Positions 63,901 through 64,000 of a DNA stretch of 64,000 bases are shown here, one piece after another (the stretch's first letter is position 1; the number at the start of each line of letters is the position of its first letter). The stretch is from Sphagnum magellanicum (Eukaryota; Streptophyta; Sphagnopsida; Sphagnales; Sphagnaceae), in the NCBI GenBank assembly GCA_021904315.1, contig CM038910.1:22950256-23014255 (forward strand), read 5' to 3'. A program made the translations under genes and the position numbers. A model generated the notes under the pieces. The model was not told the origin of the DNA. It did not search any database and saw only the letters and a program-made list of their open reading frames with translations.

Positions 63901-64000
63901 ATTACTTTTGGGTTGAAGTGGTAGCAATTGTAGTCTATATCATGAATGGAACACCCACAGCAGCAGTTTATGGCATGACACCTGAAGAAAAATTCACATG
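60940..64000 (+). mobile_element. Ty1/copia retrotransposon, decayed, runs off the window
   Basis: A single long frame starts at ATG 60940 (MANGLSQIAIQKLNKNNFQV). Gag: WKFKIMNFLMGKGY, ITLLINEEMRI, then a CCHC knuckle near 61770-61812 whose second Cys codon is TGA. Protease near 61950: VDYGASNHM, where the active-site Asp-Ser-Gly reads Asp-Tyr-Gly. Pre-integrase zinc finger: HKRVGHVNLQRLKLMEKY and, past the insertion, CEACQLGKQTKHPF. Integrase core: LDVWTTK, NFIDDHTRKVWVYF and the SPQ-NGVAERKN region. In-frame stops: TAG at 61042, 61273, 61300 and 61438; TGA at 61609 and 61615; further ones near 62098, 63585 and 63822. Most convert Gln or Arg codons through C-to-T changes. The frame is otherwise nearly intact, so the copy is younger than the gypsy element beside it. 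Reverse transcriptase and RNase H lie beyond the window. Confidence 0.9.
62434..63405. mobile_element. LTR-like insertion (972 bp) in the copia element, 5-bp TSD
   Basis: The segment begins TGCCGCACTC and ends GGTTGCGACA, that is TG...CA with 8 of 10 terminal bases inverted-repeat matched. It is flanked by a perfect 5-bp duplication GAGGT (62429-62433 and 63406-63410). Removing it and one duplication rejoins the copia integrase frame exactly. It has no coding capacity that I recognise and no obvious pair of direct repeats inside, so a solo LTR is the simplest reading. A very short non-autonomous LTR element is the alternative. It is more GC-rich than its host element. Confidence 0.85.

Overview
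The window is nuclear DNA of a land plant: GT-AG introns, degenerate Ty3/gypsy, Ty1/copia, hAT and PIF/Harbinger elements, and about two thirds A+T. Two genes narrow the lineage. One is a plastid starch synthase of the SS4 type. The other is a complete 14-exon gene for a radial-spoke head 10 homolog B (RSPH10B) type MORN protein, an axonemal component that is useful only to plants with swimming sperm. This points to a fern, lycophyte, bryophyte, cycad or Ginkgo rather than an angiosperm or conifer. The species cannot be named from sequence alone.

Layout. 257-3611 (+): last nine exons of the SS4-like gene; its 5' part lies before the window, and exon 538-733 carries a one-base insertion. 5.9-7.2 kb: decayed PIF/Harbinger transposase. 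9.87-10.56 kb: GC-rich island in AT-rich DNA. 15.5-16.9 kb: fragments of a hAT-like transposase and a copia gag/protease on the minus strand. 16.95-20.26 kb: a compositionally distinct island. It holds a 125-codon orphan ORF on the minus strand with its own TATA box and poly(A) signal, nine copies of a 26-bp repeat, and three copies of a roughly 190-bp repeat. One of the 190-bp copies is split by a 1055-bp non-autonomous hAT-type element that itself contains a 93-bp tandem array. 24319-33066 (+): RSPH10B. 37309-43851 (-): a four-exon gene for a 1540-residue acidic protein built largely of degenerate repeats, not recognised, tail-to-tail with RSPH10B. 46.4-50.7 kb: a run of unrelated tandem repeats. 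54.95-60.49 kb: decayed Ty3/gypsy element. 60.94-64.0 kb: decayed Ty1/copia element, interrupted by a 972-bp LTR-like insertion with a perfect 5-bp target duplication, and continuing past the window end.

Exon structures were derived by hand from splice consensus, reading phase and family resemblance. In RSPH10B and the 1540-residue gene every exon length agrees with the phase of the next. In SS4 a single exon breaks the phase, by exactly one base. No database search was possible; family assignments rest on recognised motifs.
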